Of a stretch of DNA of 14,694 nucleotides, positions 13,324 through 14,694 are shown one piece after another; within the stretch, counting starts at the first letter, position 1, and each line of letters starts with the position of its first letter. The stretch spans positions 1 to 14,694 of the forward strand of contig CALEQS010000089.1 of the NCBI GenBank assembly GCA_937907975.1. Direction: 5' to 3'. The notes under the pieces were generated by a model. The model ran no database searches and had not been told where the DNA came from. It saw only the letters and a list, made by a program, of their open reading frames with translations. The stretch is from an uncultured Clostridia bacterium. Lineage in GTDB: Bacteria; Bacillota; Clostridia; Oscillospirales; Oscillospiraceae. Both the position numbers and the translations under genes were made by a program.

Positions 13324-13994
13324 TTGTTCCCTTCCAGCTTGTAGCCCACGCCCCGGACGGTCTCAATGCAGCTGCCGGCCTCACCCAGCTTGGCGCGCAG
13401 CGTGCGGATATGGACATCCAGCGTGCGGTTCTCCCGCTCAAATTCACAGCCCCAGATCCGGTCCATCAGCACGCTGCGAGTGAGAACAACGCCCTCATTC
13501 TCCATCAGAAGGCAGAGGATCTCAAACTCCTTATAGGTGAGCGTCACATCCTGACCGTTCACCTTGACAATATGGCGCTCCGGGGAGACGTAGAGCGGGC
13601 CCACCTGATACTCCGTACTGGAACTGGCAGGCTCCGTCCGGCGCAGCACCGCCCGTACCCGGGCCACCAGCTCCATCATGCCGAAGGGCTTGGAGACAAA
13701 GTCGTCTGCGCCGTTGTCCAGGCCGATCACCCGGTCATATTCCGTATTCTTGGCCGTCAGCATGATGACCGGGATCTTCTTTGTGGCACTGGCGGAGCGC
13801 AGCTTTTGAAGGATAGTCAGTCCGTCCTCCTCCGGCAGCATGATGTCCAGCAGGATCAGCTCCGGGAGTTGCTTGCCCATCGCCTTCCAGAACAGAGAGG
13901 GCAGTTCAAAACCTTGGGCCTCATAGCCCTGGCTTTCCAGCCCGTAAATGACCAGCTTGCGGATACTGTCATCGTCTTCCAACAGATAAATCAT
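13320..13994 (-). CDS. phoP: Phosphate regulon response regulator PhoP (OmpR/PhoB family)
   Basis: A 224-residue response regulator. The receiver domain (1-118) has the acidic pocket E6-D7-D8, phosphoacceptor D50 in LLDIMLPEEDG, T80 in VIMLTAKN and K102 in FVSKPFG. The C-terminal OmpR-type winged helix (about 125-224) includes the TYKEFEILCLLMENEG segment and the recognition-helix region NRTLDVHIRTLRAKLGE, ending in VRGVGYKLEG. AAGGTGG lies 9 bases before the ATG. It is the first gene of the phoPR operon, and its own promoter carries the same 11-bp-phased boxes as pst, so positive autoregulation is likely. A second, box-independent -10-like TATACT is at 14112-14117 but has no convincing -35. 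It could be named phoB; phoP follows Bacillota usage. Confidence 0.94.
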   Translation of the reverse strand: MIYLLEDDDSIRKLVIYGLESQGYEAQGFELPSLFWKAMGKQLPELILLDIMLPEEDGLTILQKLRSASATKKIPVIMLTAKNTEYDRVIGLDNGADDFVSKPFGMMELVARVRAVLRRTEPASSSTEYQVGPLYVSPERHIVKVNGQDVTLTYKEFEILCLLMENEGVVLTRSVLMDRIWGCEFERENRTLDVHIRTLRAKLGEAGSCIETVRGVGYKLEGNK

Positions 13995-14028
13995 AGGGTT
14001 CAGCCACCTTAATCTTTGTTTTACACTA

Positions 14029-14083
14029 ACAATAGCGGCTCATCGTAAAATGCAAAACCAAGCGTATGTAAAATCTGTGTTAA
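14029..14083 (-). promoter_or_regulatory. PhoP-box promoter of phoPR (autoregulatory)
   Basis: On the minus strand hexamers at 11-bp pitch read TTAACA (14078-14083), TTTACA (14067-14072), TTGGTT (14056-14061) and TTTTAC (14045-14050). They are followed after 10 bases by the -10 candidate TATTGT (14029-14034). Three of the four hexamers are identical to those before pstS, and the fourth differs by one base. Confidence 0.78.
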
Positions 14084-14152
14084 ATCCTCATATTTGTTTG
14101 ATTTCAGTTTCAGTATAGCCCACCCAGGCCGGAAATGAAAGCAAAAATAAAG

Positions 14153-14182
14153 AAAAAGTCCTGCCTATTGGCAAGACTTTTT
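14153..14182 (-). terminator. Rho-independent terminator after the CarD-family gene
   Basis: AAAAAGTC-C-TGCC pairs with GGCA-A-GACTTTTT around a TATT loop, and the minus-strand arm ends in TTTTT followed by CTTTATTTTTG. It starts 24 bases beyond the stop codon of the CarD-family gene. Confidence 0.88.
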
Positions 14183-14206
14183 ATGACTTTCTTTATGTAT
14201 GCCAGC

Positions 14207-14694
14207 TCAGACCTCGTCGGCAAATGCCTGCTCACGCTCTGCCTGTTCTGCCTCCGTGGCCTTCTCGGCGGCGGCAGCCTCCCGGCGCGCTTTACGTTCG
14301 GCCTGGATCGCATCGTGCACACTGCGCTCCACCGTGGTGCGCATCTCATCAAAGGGCTGCTCCAACACATAGGCCAGCTCGCCGCACAGCAGGTTCATCG
14401 CGCGCTTCATGAAATTATTGTCCACATTGTACTGCTGCTTTTCGCGGAAGTGCTGCTTTTTCATGCTCACGGCCTTGATAATGCCGATCAGGCTCTCGCA
14501 GCGGTTTTCATGCAGGGCGGCGCTGAAAGTGTCCGTACGCTGCTTGTAGTTGAAGTGCTGGATCTCGCAGGCGGCAATGTCAGGGATGCGCGCCAGCAAC
14601 TCCTCTGCCTGCTGCTTGGTCAGCGGGTAGCGCATGGTCTTAAGCTTCTCGCCGTCCGCCGGGATATAGACCGCCCCCTCCTGATGGATCGGCT
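14207..14694 (-). CDS. CarD-family transcriptional regulator (N-terminus outside window)
   Basis: The frame is open through the right edge of the window (first full codon at 14692-14690), so the ATG at 14635 is internal; 161 residues are visible. The sequence before that ATG reads GAVYIPADGEKLKTMRYP, the end of the CarD/CdnL RNA-polymerase-interacting domain. The helical C-terminal domain follows, with ARIPDI, FSAALHENRCESLIGIIKAV and AMNLLCGELAYVLEQPFDEM, all typical of the family. CarD proteins bind the RNA polymerase beta subunit and stabilise open promoter complexes. The last 30 or so residues are an Ala/Glu/Lys-rich charged tail beyond the usual domain. It has no evident link to the phosphate genes; its terminator separates it from phoP. 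Confidence 0.8.
   Translation of the reverse strand, partial: PIHQEGAVYIPADGEKLKTMRYPLTKQQAEELLARIPDIAACEIQHFNYKQRTDTFSAALHENRCESLIGIIKAVSMKKQHFREKQQYNVDNNFMKRAMNLLCGELAYVLEQPFDEMRTTVERSVHDAIQAERKARREAAAAEKATEAEQAEREQAFADEV

Noticed and set aside
12304..13344. 346-codon open frame opposite phoR
   Set aside because: Composition is typical of an antisense shadow, and phoR on the minus strand has all kinase motifs and a good start.
14112..14140. Second, constitutive promoter for phoPR with -10 TATACT at 14112-14117
   Set aside because: The -10 is good, but the sequence 17 bases upstream (TTTCAT) matches a -35 at only two positions. Mentioned under phoP but not called.
14207..14635. CarD-family gene starting at the ATG at 14635
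   Set aside because: The frame continues upstream to the window edge with CarD-like sequence (GAVYIPADGEKL), so that ATG is internal.

Overview
The window is GC-rich (judged by eye) bacterial chromosome with strong AGGAGG-type ribosome binding sites. The gene set suggests a strict anaerobe of the Bacillota, most likely a gut Clostridia/Oscillospiraceae member. This rests on a desulfoferrodoxin, an iron-dependent alcohol dehydrogenase, a CarD-type regulator, a carboxymuconolactone decarboxylase-cupin fusion, and Bacillus-style PhoP boxes. Genus-level assignment is inference. I see no RNA genes, CRISPR arrays, insertion sequences or prophage genes, and no stretch over 300 bases lacks a gene.

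Layout. (1) 1-828, plus strand: 3' part of an iron-containing alcohol dehydrogenase, cut by the window edge. A hairpin-rich intergenic element (873-1007) separates it from convergent minus-strand genes. (2) 1012-2319, minus: a CMD-cupin fusion with its own promoter and a LysR-type box, and a desulfoferrodoxin with a near-consensus promoter and a PerR/Fur-like palindrome over its transcription start. (3) 2493-5208, minus: a Na+/phosphate cotransporter with a C-terminal PhoU-like domain, translationally coupled to a DUF4003-like gene. (4) 5452-7247, plus: a MarR regulator overlapping a MATE efflux pump by ATGA; the pump has an apparent frameshift at a C6 tract near its 3' end. (5) 7314-11462, minus: the phosphate operon pstS-pstC-pstA-pstB-phoU, with a hairpin between pstS and pstC. 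(6) 11677-13994, minus: phoP-phoR, the phosphate two-component system. (7) 14207-14694, minus: a CarD-family regulator, its N-terminus cut by the window edge.

The main theme is phosphate homeostasis. Three promoters, those of phoPR, pstSCAB-phoU and the Na+/Pi cotransporter-DUF4003 pair, share one architecture: four hexamers related to TTAACA/TTTACA at exact 11-bp spacing, then 10 bp, then a -10 hexamer. This matches known PhoP/PhoB promoter logic. It implies that PhoP activates its own operon, the high-affinity ABC importer and a second, sodium-coupled transporter. The gene of unknown function downstream of that transporter is thereby pulled into the phosphate regulon. No wholly new system is evident. 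The least described element is the DUF4003-like protein as a probable Pho-regulon member.
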